DNA of 38,643 nt from Borreliella garinii (GTDB lineage Bacteria > Spirochaetota > Spirochaetia > JABEVK01), in NCBI GenBank assembly GCA_020720765.1, contig DYOB01000014.1:1-38643 (forward strand), given 5' to 3'. Shown here in pieces: positions 28,755 through 38,606 of this stretch. The first letter of the stretch is position 1. Every line of letters starts with the position of its first letter. Under the pieces are notes generated by a model. The model was not told the origin of the DNA. It was given only the letters and a program-made list of their open reading frames with translations, and did no database searches. The position numbers and the translations under genes are program-made.

Positions 28755-31700
28755 CTAAAATTGACTGCCCTGTTTCAAGATCATTTCTTCGTCCCTCTCA
28801 GTAAGGGCTATCTGGTGTCCCTTCGAGTTATAGATGGACATATCCAATCCAAGTCCGCGCAATTCCTGTACGAGAACGTTGAAGCTCTCGGGTATGCCCA
28901 CTGAACTCGTTGCCTGACCCTTAACAATGTCTTCGTAAATTTTGGATCTACCCGACATATCATCGCTCTTGATTGTTAAAAGCTCCTGGAGGGTATTGGC
29001 AGCACCGTAGGCTTCAAGTGCCCAGACTTCCATTTCTCCAAGCCTCTGTCCGCCGAACTGGGCTTTACCGCCCAAAGGCTGTTGGGTTACGAGAGAGTAA
29101 GGTCCGGTAGAACGTGCGTGCATCTTGTCGTCCACAAGGTGGTGGAGTTTGAGAACGTACATTACTCCGACCATCACGGGGTTGATAAAGGCAACACCGG
29201 TTTTACCGTCGAAAACCGTCATCTTACAGGTTTGGGGAAATCCGGCCTCGGCGAGCTTACTTTCAATCATCTCGTTAGTAGCGCTCTGAAAAACTGGGGA
29301 AGAATATTTCTCTCCGAGCTTCCAGCCCGCAAGTCCGAGCTCGGCTTCTAAGAGCTGACCAATGTTCATTCGACTCGGAACTCCGAGGGGGTTGAGACAA
29401 ATATCCAGGGGTGTACCGTCGGCCAAATACGGCATCTCTTCGATAGGAAGGATTCTTGCGACCACACCCTTATTACCGTGGCGCCCAGCCATCTTGTCGC
29501 CCTCGCGCAGTTTGCGTTTCTTAGCAACAAGCACCTTGATCTGTTCATCCACACCCGGACTCAGGTCATCGCCCTGGCTCCGCTTGAGCCGCTGAACATC
29601 GATGACCGTTCCTTCTACGCCATGGGGAAGTCGAAGGCTCGAATCCTTTACGTCCTTGGCTTTTTCACCGAAAATTGCATTCAGGAGTTTAAACTCGGGG
29701 TTTGTTTCGGTCTCGCTTTTCGGGGTGAGCTTACCTACAAGGATGGAACCGCTACGGACGTGCGCCCCTATGCGGATGATGCCCTCTTCATCGAGGTCCT
29801 CAAGAGCTTTTTCACTGACGTTGGGGACGTCGCGAGAAATCTTCTCGGGCCCAAGTTTAGTTTCACGGATTTCCGTGGTAAATTCCTTGATGTGGATCGA
29901 GGTGAACATATCTTCTTTCACAACTCGTTCGCTTATAAGAATAGCGTCTTCGTAGTTATAACCGTTCCAGGGTACGAACCCGAGGAGTAAGTTTCGCCCC
30001 AGGGCCAGTTCGCCGTCAAATACAGCGGGACCGTCTGCCAGAACGTCGCCCTTCTCCACCCTGATTCCACGAAGAACCGTGGGTCTCTGGTGGAAACAGG
30101 TATCCTGGTTGGTTCGTGAAAACTTGGCCAGCTGGTAGATATCAAGAATTTTCGGATCCTCGTCGGAGCGTATGCGGACCTGGTCTGCAGTTACGTATTC
30201 AACCTGGCCTGCGCGCTTGGCTTTCACCATCACACCGCTGTCGTAGGCCGCTTTAAATTCCATTCCCGTCCCGACAATAGGCGGTTCGGGGAAAAGCAAG
30301 GGAACAGCCTGTCTCTGCATGTTCGAACCCATTAGGGCCCTGTTTGCGTCGTCGTGTTCCAAAAAGGGAATCATCGCCGCGCTGACAGAAACAACCTGTT
30401 TAGGGGAAACGTCCATGTACTGGACCTGGTTGGGGTCGCGGAGGTTATAGTCGCCTGCACGTCTCACACTGACGGAAGGCTCGACGAAGAAACCCTTGTC
30501 GTCCAGAGGCGCACTCGCCTGGGCAATGAAATATTTCTCCTCGTCGATAGCGGAAAGGTACTCAATCTCCCCGGTGGCCTGCCCGTGGACGACACGGCGG
30601 TAGGGGGATTCGAGAAATCCGTATTCATTTACCCGGCTGTAATTTGCGAGGCTCACGATCAGACCGATGTTCGGTCCTTCGGGGGTTTCAATGGGACACA
30701 TGCGCCCGTAATGGGTATAGTGAACGTCGCGGACTTCGAAACCTGCCCGGTCCCTGCTCAGACCTCCCGGCCCCAAGGCGTTGACGCGCCGCTTGTGGGT
30801 AAGCTCGGCTAGGGGATTGACCTGGTCCATAAACTGACTGAGCTGACTCGAACCGAAAAATTCCTTTATAGCTGCAACGATGGGTTTGATGCTCACAAGG
30901 TCCTGGGGCCTTAACGCCTCGGTATCCTTGAGATTCATCCTTTCCTTGCTGATGCGTTCCATGCGCGAAAGGGCGGTCTTCATGACGTTTGTCATAAGTT
31001 CGCCTACGCTGCGAACACGCCGGTTTCCAAGGTGGTCGATATCGTCAACTTTAGCGTCTTCATGATAAACTTTTATCAAATGAAGCATGGTCGTGATGAT
31101 GTCCTCACGGGTTAGGACGGTATCTTCAATGGGGTTTTCGTACCCGAATTTCTTGTTCAGCTTATAGCGCCCCACCCTTCCGAGGTCGTAGCGCCTGGGG
31201 TTATAGAACATATCCTGGAGATCTTGTTCCGCATCCTCGATACGCATGGGTTCTCCCGGCATCAGAACGGAGAAAACCGCGGAGAGGGCGTCGTCCTTGC
31301 TCGGCTCGTCGGTCACAAGGGCCTCTTTAGACAGCCTTGCCGACTCTTTTTCAAGACAGTTAAGGATGACTTGCGAACTCAAGTAATTGAAGCCTTCCTC
31401 TTTATTATTGGCACGGGTTTCGTCGATAACGACAACCTCGGTCACCTTATTATGCAGAAGCTCGTCTATTTCGCTCACGTGGAGTTTGGTTCCAGCCTTA
31501 AAAAGCTTTTTCTCAATACCCTCGTCATCGATCCAGACCGATTTTGCCAGGATAGCATTATTGAGCTGTTCAGCGACGTTTGCGTTACTCAGGAGCTCGA
31601 CTGTTTTTGTTTCGTAAAAATATTCAATGATTTCATCACCGCTCTCTAACCCAAGCGCCCTGAGGAACAAGGTGGCAAGAATGCGTTTTTTTCTGTCAAT

Positions 31701-32270
31701 TTTAACCCAAAGGAGCTCTTTTTTAATATCGAGCTCGAATTCAAGCCAGCTTCCTTTATTCGGAATAACTCGGCTGAGGTAGGTGGTTTTCTCTTTCGCG
31801 AAAATTACACCGGGCGAACGATAAATCTGGCTGACCACAACGCGCTCCGCGCCGTTGATAATAAAAGTTCCCCTATCGGTCATCAGGGGAAGGTCCCCCA
31901 TATAAATGTCTTTTTGACGTATTTCACCCGTTGTGGAAAAAAGCAGGTTGACCCTGGCCTTTAAACGGATGGAATAGGTCAGACCCTTATTCTTACATTC
32001 GATTTCCGAGTACGCACTCCCCGAATCTTCGAGGGTGTAACCCGAGTATTCCAAAGTCAACTCGCCGTTGGAACTGGAAATGGGAAAGGTCTCCTGGAAT
32101 GCTGATTCCAGCCCCTGATTCTTGACGGCCTCGTGTTTTTTTACATTTTCCCGCTGGAGAAAGCGTTCGTACGAGGCTAATTGTATTTCAATCAGATTCG
32201 GAAGCTCAAACACGTCCTGGTACGGTGTACCATAATATTTTCTTTCAGAAGACCCAAAACGAATTCCCAT
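28755..32270 (-). CDS. rpoB: RNA polymerase beta subunit
   Basis: [60 protein letters not shown]. Confidence 0.99.
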   Translation of the reverse strand: MGIRFGSSERKYYGTPYQDVFELPNLIEIQLASYERFLQRENVKKHEAVKNQGLESAFQETFPISSSNGELTLEYSGYTLEDSGSAYSEIECKNKGLTYSIRLKARVNLLFSTTGEIRQKDIYMGDLPLMTDRGTFIINGAERVVVSQIYRSPGVIFAKEKTTYLSRVIPNKGSWLEFELDIKKELLWVKIDRKKRILATLFLRALGLESGDEIIEYFYETKTVELLSNANVAEQLNNAILAKSVWIDDEGIEKKLFKAGTKLHVSEIDELLHNKVTEVVVIDETRANNKEEGFNYLSSQVILNCLEKESARLSKEALVTDEPSKDDALSAVFSVLMPGEPMRIEDAEQDLQDMFYNPRRYDLGRVGRYKLNKKFGYENPIEDTVLTREDIITTMLHLIKVYHEDAKVDDIDHLGNRRVRSVGELMTNVMKTALSRMERISKERMNLKDTEALRPQDLVSIKPIVAAIKEFFGSSQLSQFMDQVNPLAELTHKRRVNALGPGGLSRDRAGFEVRDVHYTHYGRMCPIETPEGPNIGLIVSLANYSRVNEYGFLESPYRRVVHGQATGEIEYLSAIDEEKYFIAQASAPLDDKGFFVEPSVSVRRAGDYNLRDPNQVQYMDVSPKQVVSVSAAMIPFLEHDDANRALMGSNMQRQAVPLLFPEPPIVGTGMEFKAAYDSGVMVKAKRAGQVEYVTADQVRIRSDEDPKILDIYQLAKFSRTNQDTCFHQRPTVLRGIRVEKGDVLADGPAVFDGELALGRNLLLGFVPWNGYNYEDAILISERVVKEDMFTSIHIKEFTTEIRETKLGPEKISRDVPNVSEKALEDLDEEGIIRIGAHVRSGSILVGKLTPKSETETNPEFKLLNAIFGEKAKDVKDSSLRLPHGVEGTVIDVQRLKRSQGDDLSPGVDEQIKVLVAKKRKLREGDKMAGRHGNKGVVARILPIEEMPYLADGTPLDICLNPLGVPSRMNIGQLLEAELGLAGWKLGEKYSSPVFQSATNEMIESKLAEAGFPQTCKMTVFDGKTGVAFINPVMVGVMYVLKLHHLVDDKMHARSTGPYSLVTQQPLGGKAQFGGQRLGEMEVWALEAYGAANTLQELLTIKSDDMSGRSKIYEDIVKGQATSSVGIPESFNVLVQELRGLGLDMSIYNSKGHQIALTERDEEMILKQGSQF

Positions 32271-32283
32271 TCCTACCCCCTGT

Positions 32284-32317
32284 AAAAATCAGCCACCGAC
32301 ACCTCGATGTCGGCGGC
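32284..32317 (-). terminator. Attenuator-like hairpin between rplL and rpoB
   Basis: Minus strand GCC-G-CCGACA-TCGAGG-TGTCGG-T-GGC followed by TGATTTTTAC. Confidence 0.55.
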
Positions 32318-32349
32318 CTCTTTTCTTGATTCAATCTGTAGAAGCGATC

Positions 32350-32742
32350 TTACTTGATCTCGACATCCGCACCGACATCTTTCAGCTTCTTAGCGATATC
32401 TGTGGCTTCAGCCTTAGACACACCTTCCTTCACGGCCTTTCCGCCTGCCTCAACGAGGTCCTTGGCTTCTTTAAGACCAAGTGCGGTAATCTCACGGACA
32501 ACCTTGATCACGTCGATCTTCTTTTCTCCGAAGCCCTTAAGAATGACATCGAATTCTGTCTGCTCTTCAGCTGCGGGAGCAGCTCCGCCTGCGGGGGCTG
32601 CCCCACCGGCCACTGCCATTGCCACAGGAGCAGCGGCTGTTACACCGAACTTCTCCTCCATCGCCTTGACGAGTTCACTCACTTGAAGAACCGTCATGTT
32701 ACTAATTGCTTCCAGGATTTCCTGGGTGCTTAGTGCTGCCAT
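32350..32742 (-). CDS. rplL: 50S ribosomal protein L7/L12
   Basis: [55 protein letters not shown]. Confidence 0.98.
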   Translation of the reverse strand: MAALSTQEILEAISNMTVLQVSELVKAMEEKFGVTAAAPVAMAVAGGAAPAGGAAPAAEEQTEFDVILKGFGEKKIDVIKVVREITALGLKEAKDLVEAGGKAVKEGVSKAEATDIAKKLKDVGADVEIK

Positions 32743-32818
32743 ATTATCTTCCTCCTTATTTTATCCAGGGATAGCAGGCCAGCTAGGAAGACTAACCCCG
32801 GTAATTTCAAAACAAAAA

Positions 32819-33346
32819 CTAAGCTTTCTGGTCCGCCACAGCCTGAAGGGTCCGGGCCAGCTTGGAGATTACCCCGCTGAGCGTTCCGGCCAACTTCTGG
32901 ACAGGCGCCTTGAGGGTGCCCATAAGTATGGAATACAGCTGCATCTTACCAGGAAGTTTCGAGTAGGATTCCACCTGGGAGGCGTTGAAAACTCCGCCTT
33001 CGATAATCCCGCCCTTCACTTCAAGCGAAGGAGCTTCCTTGACAAAATCCAGAAGCGCTTTAGCAACAGGTCCGCTTTCTTCGCGGCAGATGGCTACAGC
33101 TGTCGGCCCGGTAAGGTAGGAATCAACCTGGGGAAGTTTAAGGTCTTCAAGAACAATTCTCGTAAAGGTATTTTTTACGACCTTGTACTCGGCTCCGAGT
33201 TTCCTCAAAACACCCCTGAGGTTTGTGATTTGTTCTACGGTCAAACCACGGTAGTTGGTAAAAACATAGTCTTTTCCGGCAGAAACTTTGTTCTTCAGGA
33301 CCTTGATTGCTTCAACCTTAACAGGTTGTATCTTTTTTACTGCCAT
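32819..33346 (-). CDS. rplJ: 50S ribosomal protein L10
   Basis: DYVFTNYRGLTVEQITNLRGVLRKLGAEYKVVKNTF. Confidence 0.97.
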   Translation of the reverse strand: MAVKKIQPVKVEAIKVLKNKVSAGKDYVFTNYRGLTVEQITNLRGVLRKLGAEYKVVKNTFTRIVLEDLKLPQVDSYLTGPTAVAICREESGPVAKALLDFVKEAPSLEVKGGIIEGGVFNASQVESYSKLPGKMQLYSILMGTLKAPVQKLAGTLSGVISKLARTLQAVADQKA

Positions 33347-34038
33347 TATTTTGTCTCCTTGGTGTTCTGCCTGAAGGCAACCCGCACACCAGGTCCCATG
33401 GTCGCACTTACAGCAACGGTTTTAATAAAATCGCCCTTGAGGTCGGAAGGCCGACGTCTTTCAAGCTCGCTCATAAAAACTTTGAAGTTTTCCATGATCT
33501 TAGCCGCTTCCATACTGACCTTGCCCACCGCTAAGTGAACTACACCCGTTTTGTCGGCACGGAATTCTGTTCTACCCAGTTTGAGCTGAGCCATGGCGGA
33601 GGCGATATCCGAGGTGACGGTCTGGGTTTTCGGGTTCGGCATCAAACCTCGCCTTCCGAGGATCTGACCTAACCGGCCCACGTCTTTCATCATATCGGGG
33701 GTCGCTACGCAGACGTCGAAGTCCAGCCAACCCCCCTTGATTTTTTCAATAAGGTCGTTGTCACCCACATAAGTAGCTCCGGCTTTCAGAGCTTCTTCGG
33801 CTTTGTCGCCCTTGGCAAATACCAAGATGCGCTTTTCAGCCTGGAAACGGTGGGGAAGAACAACAGTATCGCGGACAGTGTGGCTCTTTTTCAAATTCAG
33901 CTTCACCGAGACTTCTACGGACTCGTCGAACTTGGCGAAAGCCAGGGTTTTAACAAGACCCAAGGCCTCTTCGTAAGGATAAACCTTTAAAGGATCGACC
34001 TTTTCGGCGGCGGCAATGTATTTCTTTCCGTGTTTCAT
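33346..34038 (-). CDS. rplA: 50S ribosomal protein L1
   Basis: [31 protein letters not shown]. Confidence 0.98.
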   Translation of the reverse strand: MKHGKKYIAAAEKVDPLKVYPYEEALGLVKTLAFAKFDESVEVSVKLNLKKSHTVRDTVVLPHRFQAEKRILVFAKGDKAEEALKAGATYVGDNDLIEKIKGGWLDFDVCVATPDMMKDVGRLGQILGRRGLMPNPKTQTVTSDIASAMAQLKLGRTEFRADKTGVVHLAVGKVSMEAAKIMENFKVFMSELERRRPSDLKGDFIKTVAVSATMGPGVRVAFRQNTKETK

Positions 34039-34466
34039 GCGTCCACCTCCACACCCATCGAGCGGGCTGTTCCAGCAATGATCCTGATACCCGCATCCAC
34101 GTCGTTTGCAGAAATATCGGGCATCTTCAGAGTAGCGATTTCCCGCAACTTTGCGGTTGTGATTTTGCCGACCTTGACCTTGTTCGGGTTTGGCGAACCC
34201 TTATCGATACCCACAGCTTTCTTGATTAGTACAGCTGCCGGGGGTGTCTTGAGTTCAAAGGTAAACGTCTTGTCCGAGTAAATGGTGATTACGCAAGGGA
34301 TGGTCAAACCCTGCTCCATATTCCTCGTCTTGTCGTTAAACTGCTGAACGAACTGAGGCGAACTCACCCCGTGCGGTCCAAGAGCCGGACCAACGGGCGG
34401 TGCAGGGGTCGCCTTACCTGCGGGCAATTGGAGTTTTACCATTGCCGTTATCTTTTTTTTGGCCAT
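34035..34466 (-). CDS. rplK: 50S ribosomal protein L11
   Basis: [48 protein letters not shown]. Confidence 0.98.
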   Translation of the reverse strand: MAKKKITAMVKLQLPAGKATPAPPVGPALGPHGVSSPQFVQQFNDKTRNMEQGLTIPCVITIYSDKTFTFELKTPPAAVLIKKAVGIDKGSPNPNKVKVGKITTAKLREIATLKMPDISANDVDAGIRIIAGTARSMGVEVDA

Positions 34467-34526
34467 ATTGGCCCTCCTAATGTGGTATTAACGTCTCTTC
34501 AACGAAGAGACTCCCAACCGAGAAGG

Positions 34527-35081
34527 TTAAACCTTCTCTACTTGATGAAAATCAACTTCTACAGGGGTGGCGCGTCCGAAGATGCCCACTGTGATCTTGA
34601 GTTTCTGCTTATCAGCATTCACTTCTTCGATTGCCCCTGTAAAACTAGCAAACGGACCTTCCGTAATCCTTAATTCCTCACCAACGTGGAATAAGGTCTT
34701 AACCAACATGCTGCGGTCGGCTTTTATGTCGCCGGTACGCATCAGAATGGTCTTAACCTCCTCGTTGGAGATGGGGTTGGGTTTAACGGTTCCCGAAGAG
34801 CCTACAAAACCGCTGACACCGTTGATGCGGCGGATCGGTGCGACCACTTCTTTCCAGTGCTGATCCGGCAGGTCCATTTCCACTAGGACATAACCCGGCC
34901 AAATCCTCACTTCTTTTTCAACCCGTTTTCCATCACGGTTTTCCGTGATGCGCTCCGTCGGCACTTTCACATCAAATACCGCATCCTTGAGCGTGCCGTC
35001 TTCCATCAGCATCCGGATTCCTCGCTCAACCTTTTTCTCAAACTGAGAATATGTCTGTAAAATGTACCAAGATCGTGACAC
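34527..35081 (-). CDS. nusG: Transcription termination/antitermination protein NusG
   Basis: [28 protein letters not shown] motif [38 protein letters not shown]. Confidence 0.98.
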   Translation of the reverse strand: MSRSWYILQTYSQFEKKVERGIRMLMEDGTLKDAVFDVKVPTERITENRDGKRVEKEVRIWPGYVLVEMDLPDQHWKEVVAPIRRINGVSGFVGSSGTVKPNPISNEEVKTILMRTGDIKADRSMLVKTLFHVGEELRITEGPFASFTGAIEEVNADKQKLKITVGIFGRATPVEVDFHQVEKV

Positions 35082-35089
35082 TAATCCTC

Positions 35090-35269
35090 CTAGAAAATTA
35101 GATCGATGCCGCGGAGGAGCATATAATCGATAAATCCGAAAAAAAGTGCCAGTACAATTGTCGAAACGATGACGATTCTTGTCGAATCCATCACCTTGTC
35201 ACGAGAAGGCCAAACCACCTTTTTCATTTCTGAGACCACGTCGCTGAAAAAAACCTTTATCGCATTCAC
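35090..35269 (-). CDS. secE: Preprotein translocase subunit SecE
   Basis: GTG start; manual translation VNAIKVFFSDVVSEMKKVVWPSRDKVMDSTRIVIVSTIVLALFFGFIDYMLLRGIDLIF*. Confidence 0.95.
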   Translation of the reverse strand: MNAIKVFFSDVVSEMKKVVWPSRDKVMDSTRIVIVSTIVLALFFGFIDYMLLRGIDLIF

Positions 35270-35285
35270 TGTTCACACTCCTCAT

Positions 35286-35358
35286 CAGGCCGGTAGGGAT
35301 TCGAACCCTAGACCTGCGGTTTTGGAGACCGCTGCTCTACCAACTGAGCTACCGACCT
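35286..35358 (-). tRNA. tRNA-Trp (CCA anticodon)
   Basis: AGGTCGGTAGCTCAGTTGGTAGAGCAGCGGTCTCCAAAACCGCAGGTCTAGGGTTCGAATCCCTACCGGCCTG folds as a cloverleaf; loop CTCCAAA. Confidence 0.96.
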
Positions 35359-35366
35359 AGTTCTAC

Positions 35367-35543
35367 CTACTTAATCTTCCCTTCACGGTGCAGGGTATAT
35401 TTCCGGAGTTTGGGGCAAAACTTCATCAACTCCAACTTATCCGGATGGTTCTTCCTATTTTTTGTCGTCGTATAGTTACGCAATCCCGTCTCCGTGCAGA
35501 CAAGAGCAATCAATTCTACCGACCCTTTCGATTTCTTCGCCAT
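35367..35543 (-). CDS. rpmG: 50S ribosomal protein L33
   Basis: Manual translation [58 protein letters not shown]. Confidence 0.96.
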   Translation of the reverse strand: MAKKSKGSVELIALVCTETGLRNYTTTKNRKNHPDKLELMKFCPKLRKYTLHREGKIK

Positions 35544-35564
35544 AAACTACTCCTCAAAAATACG

Positions 35565-35637
35565 AGCCCTCGACCGGACTTGAACCGGTGACCCCCACCT
35601 TACCATGGTGGTGCTCTACCAACTGAGCTACAAGGGC
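35565..35637 (-). tRNA. tRNA-Thr (GGT anticodon)
   Basis: GCCCTTGTAGCTCAGTTGGTAGAGCACCACCATGGTAAGGTGGGGGTCACCGGTTCAAGTCCGGTCGAGGGC; loop ATGGTAA. Confidence 0.96.
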
Positions 35638-35667
35638 ATAATACTCCCATAGAAAATTCGGTAGGGT

Positions 35668-35696
35668 ACTATAACTGAAGCGTTACAACGTGTCAA
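35668..35696 (-). promoter_or_regulatory. Strong sigma70 promoter upstream of tRNA-Thr/rpmG/secE/nusG...rpoBC
   Basis: Minus strand TTGACA (35691-35696), 17-nt spacer, TATAGT (35668-35673). Confidence 0.75.
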
Positions 35697-35712
35697 CACC
35701 ATATTTTAAGGA

Positions 35713-36543
35713 TTAAAACGCTGCTGGTGCCTCGAGTTTCGTAATATCGGCTTCCAGAAGGCCGGACAGGGTGCTTGCTAACTGTTCCTGGTTGCTGGCG
35801 GACGTCACACGGGCCCCGAATTCCCTCCAGGGGGAGAAAATTTCGCTGTCAATGTCGAATCCAATCACACTCATCAAGTAGCTGCTTGTAAACAGGGGGA
35901 AATCAGGGGTGGATTTATTGTTTCGGTTGTTAAAAATGGCAGAGAGAACCCAAGAAGGCTCGACACCTTGGGTATTTTCGCCATCGGTTATGAGGATAAG
36001 GCTTCGGAGAATCGTCCCGGAACCAGCCAGCATGGCTGTTCCTGACTCGAGGGCTGATCCGATGGCAGTGGCGCCGCGCGGCTGCCAAGTTTCGGGGTTC
36101 GTCGCAAGCCTGCGTATTTTTGTCAGGTTGCCTGTGTTGAGGGTTGTCACTTCCAGGACTTGTTCAACTTCGTTGTCGAACCTTATCAGTCCCAATCTTA
36201 TGATCTGGTCCTTGTCGCCTCCGTTGACCAGCCTGGAAAGCACCTCCATAACCTGCCCCATGGCGCTAGTGGCTTGAAGGTATTTTTCTGAGCCGCCAGA
36301 CGCAGGCACACCGGACATTGACCCAGAAACATCGACTGCTATAACAAGACTGATGCCCAGGTCGTCCCGGCTGACAAGTCCCGGACTGAGATCCTCGGGA
36401 AAGGGCAGAATGTATGTATCCGCCGTGGAATTCTCAGGTAAAAGTTGACCATCTTCTCCCGAGTCGATCAACATCAAACTGAAAAACACCACGAAAATGA
36501 TAACGATGATCAATATCAGGCCTTTAGCATTGTTTTCAGCCAT
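35713..36543 (-). CDS. Membrane-anchored von Willebrand factor A domain protein
   Basis: N-terminal TM (GLILIIVIIFVVFFSLMLI), MIDAS DVSGSMS, conserved LITDGENTQG. Confidence 0.85.
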   Translation of the reverse strand: MAENNAKGLILIIVIIFVVFFSLMLIDSGEDGQLLPENSTADTYILPFPEDLSPGLVSRDDLGISLVIAVDVSGSMSGVPASGGSEKYLQATSAMGQVMEVLSRLVNGGDKDQIIRLGLIRFDNEVEQVLEVTTLNTGNLTKIRRLATNPETWQPRGATAIGSALESGTAMLAGSGTILRSLILITDGENTQGVEPSWVLSAIFNNRNNKSTPDFPLFTSSYLMSVIGFDIDSEIFSPWREFGARVTSASNQEQLASTLSGLLEADITKLEAPAAF

Positions 36544-36546
36544 GGT

Positions 36547-38217
36547 TTACTCGAAACTCAGGAACTGAACTTCCACCCTTCGATTTGCCGACGGGTCGAG
36601 AGGATCGATGGGTTGATCCCAGCCGCGCCCCTCGGTGATGATCCTCTCTTGTTCCACGCCCAGGTTCTCAATCAGTATTTTTTTTACAAACTCTGCACGC
36701 CGTTTGGAAATGAGCTTGGCCTGGGCGCTCGCTTCGACAAAGGCCTGGGGACCTTGGGCACGGAAGTCCTCAACCCTTGAGGTATCGAGGTGACCTATAA
36801 GTTTCACAATGGTTGTACCCAAAACCGTCATCTGTTCCCTTACCCTTTCCAGAAGCCTCATATTCTGACGGATTTCTTCCGAATTCTGGTTCACGTCAAA
36901 ATCGAGTTTTTGGGCTTCAAAGTAAAGCTTGATATCGTTCGAAAGGACAACACGTTGGTTTTCCAGGTCGTTGATATCCAAGCCGGCTTCGCGGTTAAAA
37001 CTATTGACAACACGGTTTGTCTGGCGGGCGTACCTGCCGCTTGATTGTGCGACGTCAAGACCTGTGAGGGCTATAACGCGTTCAGCTTCAAAACTTGTGC
37101 CCGAGGGCAGAATTCCCAGGAGTTTATAATATTCCTGGGCCAGGTAGAAAATCTTGTGGGCACCGATGGAATTCTCCGGGTCGAAAAACATGCGGTTTTC
37201 GGGGTAGTTTGGCAGGTGCACCTCGCTGATCATTTCCCTGGCCTCGCTTGCCCCGCCCTCCAGTTTATAAAAGGCCGCCATGGCCTGGAAAGCCACTGCT
37301 CCGTTGGACATAAGAATTTCTTCACCCTTGAGCAACCCGTCGACAATTCCGTTCACGATCTCGGGTTTTTCGCGCACTAGGTCGTTACGCGTGATAATCA
37401 CATCGGCTATCAGCTGGTTAGCGTCCTTTGATGTGATTAAAAGACGGGTACCGGGAATATGGTCGGGCGAGGTTGGATCGGGAACGTCAGTGAGAAAAGG
37501 CGTCCAGGTCACCCAGGCCGCAATGCTGGGATTGTCCTTAAAAACTTGGAGGGCTGCAGGGGCGTCGTCCTCGTGCACAACCTTAACGTCAAGCGGATTG
37601 ATATCGAGCTGGGCAAGGTACCAAAGCATGAAAAAGGAGTAGGGAGTCGCCATGCTTGTGAGAATGGTTTTTCCTTTGAGATCCTGTGGTCTTCGGATAA
37701 AATCCCTGACGATAATTCCATCTCCGCCAACGGACCAGTCGAAAAGTGCTATGGCCTGCGGAACGACACGGCGGTCGGATTTGAGAGCATCGTAAAGAAG
37801 GGGCAGCGAATCCATACTCGCCCAGATAAAAGGATACCTTCCCGCGGCAAAACCGTCGAGCTGGGCCTGGGTTTCTTCCTCGCTGACGATCTCAACGGCA
37901 AACTTATGATCCTTGTAAAATACAGATTCCTTATTCGGAGCGGTACCTCCGTTCGCCGCAAAAAGAGCGGCGTACCCGCCCCAGGTATCAAGAGGGATCC
38001 TGACCAGGGGAACAGAACCGTCCCCGAGGTCGATACTTGAAAGGTTGTAACCCCCGATTCCGGTTATGTTCAAGGGCTGCGGGGTGGCTGCTTGAAGGGA
38101 TTGGTAGTCACCGGGTCCACCGGAGGTTTGTCCGGAAGAACTGGACATATACCAAAACATCACCCCGCCAATGACAACGACCAAAATTGCTAAACCCACA
38201 CCGATGGTATTTTTCAC
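36547..38217 (-). CDS. Membrane-anchored NMT1-type substrate-binding domain fused to C-terminal OmpA-like peptidoglycan-binding domain
   Basis: GTG start with AAGGGG RBS; N-terminal TM; SBP region (RRPQDLKGKTILTSMATPYSFFMLWYLAQLDINPLDVKVVHEDDAPAALQVF); OmpA C-terminus (KRRAEFVKKILIENLGVEQERIITEGRGWDQPIDPLDPSANRRVEVQF). Confidence 0.82.
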   Translation of the reverse strand: MKNTIGVGLAILVVVIGGVMFWYMSSSSGQTSGGPGDYQSLQAATPQPLNITGIGGYNLSSIDLGDGSVPLVRIPLDTWGGYAALFAANGGTAPNKESVFYKDHKFAVEIVSEEETQAQLDGFAAGRYPFIWASMDSLPLLYDALKSDRRVVPQAIALFDWSVGGDGIIVRDFIRRPQDLKGKTILTSMATPYSFFMLWYLAQLDINPLDVKVVHEDDAPAALQVFKDNPSIAAWVTWTPFLTDVPDPTSPDHIPGTRLLITSKDANQLIADVIITRNDLVREKPEIVNGIVDGLLKGEEILMSNGAVAFQAMAAFYKLEGGASEAREMISEVHLPNYPENRMFFDPENSIGAHKIFYLAQEYYKLLGILPSGTSFEAERVIALTGLDVAQSSGRYARQTNRVVNSFNREAGLDINDLENQRVVLSNDIKLYFEAQKLDFDVNQNSEEIRQNMRLLERVREQMTVLGTTIVKLIGHLDTSRVEDFRAQGPQAFVEASAQAKLISKRRAEFVKKILIENLGVEQERIITEGRGWDQPIDPLDPSANRRVEVQFLSFE

Positions 38218-38236
38218 GTAACTACCCCTTGGAACA

Positions 38237-38266
38237 ATACTAGTGGATCAAAGAACCAGGTGTCAA
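38237..38266 (-). promoter_or_regulatory. Putative promoter of the SBP-OmpA/vWA pair
   Basis: Minus strand TTGACA (38261-38266), 18-nt spacer, TAGTAT (38237-38242). Confidence 0.5.
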
Positions 38267-38276
38267 TGAGAAAAAG

Positions 38277-38606
38277 CAGTGGTTCATTCAGGAATTTTGC
38301 TACGCGCCCTTCGGGCTCCACGTGGCCTGCACACTCCCGCCTTTGGCTAAAGAATTTTTAACCACTGGCCTCACTCCGTTCGGCGTCACGGGCGGCTTCG
38401 CCACGCACAGCCCCGGCGTATTCCTCTATTCGATCGCAAAGAAGAGGCTTAAAGGAGAAAATAATGGGGTTGTAACAGGCTCCAATATCTCCCTTTTATC
38501 CATTATCTCCACCCTGTTTACTACCCTGTTTACCGCCCCATTTGTAGCCACATAACCGCTCCCTTGTAGCCACTCAGCAGCTCTGCGAGAAACGGGGTAG
38601 CGGTTA
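38277..38606. repeat. Non-coding segment with successive inverted and short direct repeats
   Basis: CAGTGGTT(38277-38284)/AACCACTG(38360-38367); AATGGGGTTGTAACAGG(38463-38479)/CCTGTTTACCGCCCCATT(38525-38542) imperfect; TAACCGCT(38553-38560)/AGCGGTTA(38599-38606); direct repeats ACCCTGTTTAC x2 and TTGTAGCCAC x2. Confidence 0.6.

Noticed and set aside
38322-38555. 77-aa plus-strand ORF at the right end
   Set aside because: Lies entirely in the inverted-repeat-rich segment; composition follows the repeats and there is no RBS.
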